Source: Isoetes taiwanensis (Eukaryota; Streptophyta; Lycopodiopsida; Isoetales; Isoetaceae). From it: DNA of 64,000 bases. Shown one piece after another: positions 63,481-64,000 of the stretch. Under the pieces are notes generated by a model, which had not been told where the DNA came from, searched no databases, and saw nothing but the letters and a program-made list of their open reading frames with translations. Numbering within the stretch: position 1 is the stretch's first letter; every line of letters begins with the position of its first letter. The DNA lies in contig JAJEKV010000002.1 in assembly GCA_021234155.1 (NCBI GenBank), forward strand, positions 8,596,811 through 8,660,810, read 5' to 3'. Made by a program: the position numbers and the translations under genes.

Positions 63481-64000
63481 GCCCTGTTGGCCTGATACAT
63501 AATATGCTCAAAAAGCTTTCTTACATCAGCATTTATCTGACGAGAAAGAACAATTAACAGATAACGTATACTTTTCTCGAAAACATTTTGCAACCAGTTT
63601 TAAACCTGTAAGCAAAGGATAACAGAATGCAGGCTGAAGTATAACGGTCCCCATTTGCCCCTCAAGCTTAGTAGTACTTGAGATTGACACGGGCATATCG
63701 TAGAACCTGGTCTAAAGTCGCAAAGCATATCGATTTTGAGCATATGATTGGATATCAGTATCCACATAAAAAAATGTTCAAGCATAGCAGTACTTGAAAC
63801 ATTTTAAAGCCCTAGCATGCACAAATTAGAGAACTTGATATCAAAGAGTCCCATACCTCCGAGTATATCATGCGCGCTAATCAATGCAGCATTGTCGGGA
63901 TTAGATGCATCCTTGATATTTACAAGAAAAAAACTGATTGCTCAGCATCGATATGAAGGATAAGTTACCTGTCTCTTGAACTGCCTCTGCCAAATAACAG
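63481..64000. other. No gene recognised to the window end
   Basis: AT-rich. The first part may be 3'-UTR of the LINE tail. Phrases such as AGTACTTGA recur near 63,673 and 63,788. No domain is seen. Confidence 0.4.

Overview
This is a stretch of plant nuclear DNA. It is AT-rich, has very low gene density, and is made mostly of degraded, duplicated and nested transposable elements. A vascular plant with a large repeat-rich genome is indicated by three things: a PLS-type pentatricopeptide (PPR) sequence whose C-terminal wording resembles fern PPR proteins, plant-style copia, L1-like and CACTA (TNP2-like) elements, and LRR-receptor fragments. A fern is my best guess and a gymnosperm is possible. 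No intact, confidently functional protein-coding gene is visible. There are no rRNA genes, CRISPR arrays or bacterial-type operons.

Layout. 1-8.6 kb holds copies of dispersed repeats, two internally deleted copia LTR fragments and a GC-rich LINE reverse-transcriptase relic (3.6-5.75 kb). 8.9-11.1 kb holds a SINE candidate, a cysteine-rich fragment, a satellite-like repeat and a 322-bp MITE candidate. 11.7-15.4 kb is a direct duplication carrying an LRR-receptor fragment beside a PPR fragment; a third, better preserved copy lies inverted at 38.4-39.3 kb. 15.6-22.9 kb is repeats plus a broken coiled-coil gene. 22.9-24.8 kb (Q), 45.3-49.3 kb (R, inverted) and 1-0.87 kb (P) are copies of one block. 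25.1-28.1 kb and 40.6-44.7 kb share a copia 3' LTR, a LINE with a YADD reverse transcriptase, and a possible DIRS-like relic. 36.6-38.1 kb is a GC-rich coiled-coil ORF full of stops.

47.5-48.9 kb is a tandem array of a ~395-bp unit containing a tRNA-like (pol III) head; it interrupts block R at a place where paralogous empty sites exist. 53.0-54.3 kb is the 5' end of a minus-strand copia element (670-bp LTR, tRNA-Met primer binding site, gag) joined to an inverted pre-integrase piece. 55.0-58.1 kb is a CACTA/TNP2-like transposase pseudogene with a recognisable intron. 61.9-62.8 kb is a PPR pseudogene with internal deletions.

The most unusual structural signals are: (i) four junctions sharing ATTCT that look like the two parents and both reciprocal products of one exchange, at the edge of a hairpin; (ii) the SINE-like tandem array with defined empty sites; (iii) the repeated co-duplication of LRR and PPR fragments; (iv) a DIRS-like reverse transcriptase trace; and (v) a pair of GGGC/GCCC hairpins at 60.6-60.8 kb. 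Repeat boundaries are read by eye and are accurate to a few bases only where stated.
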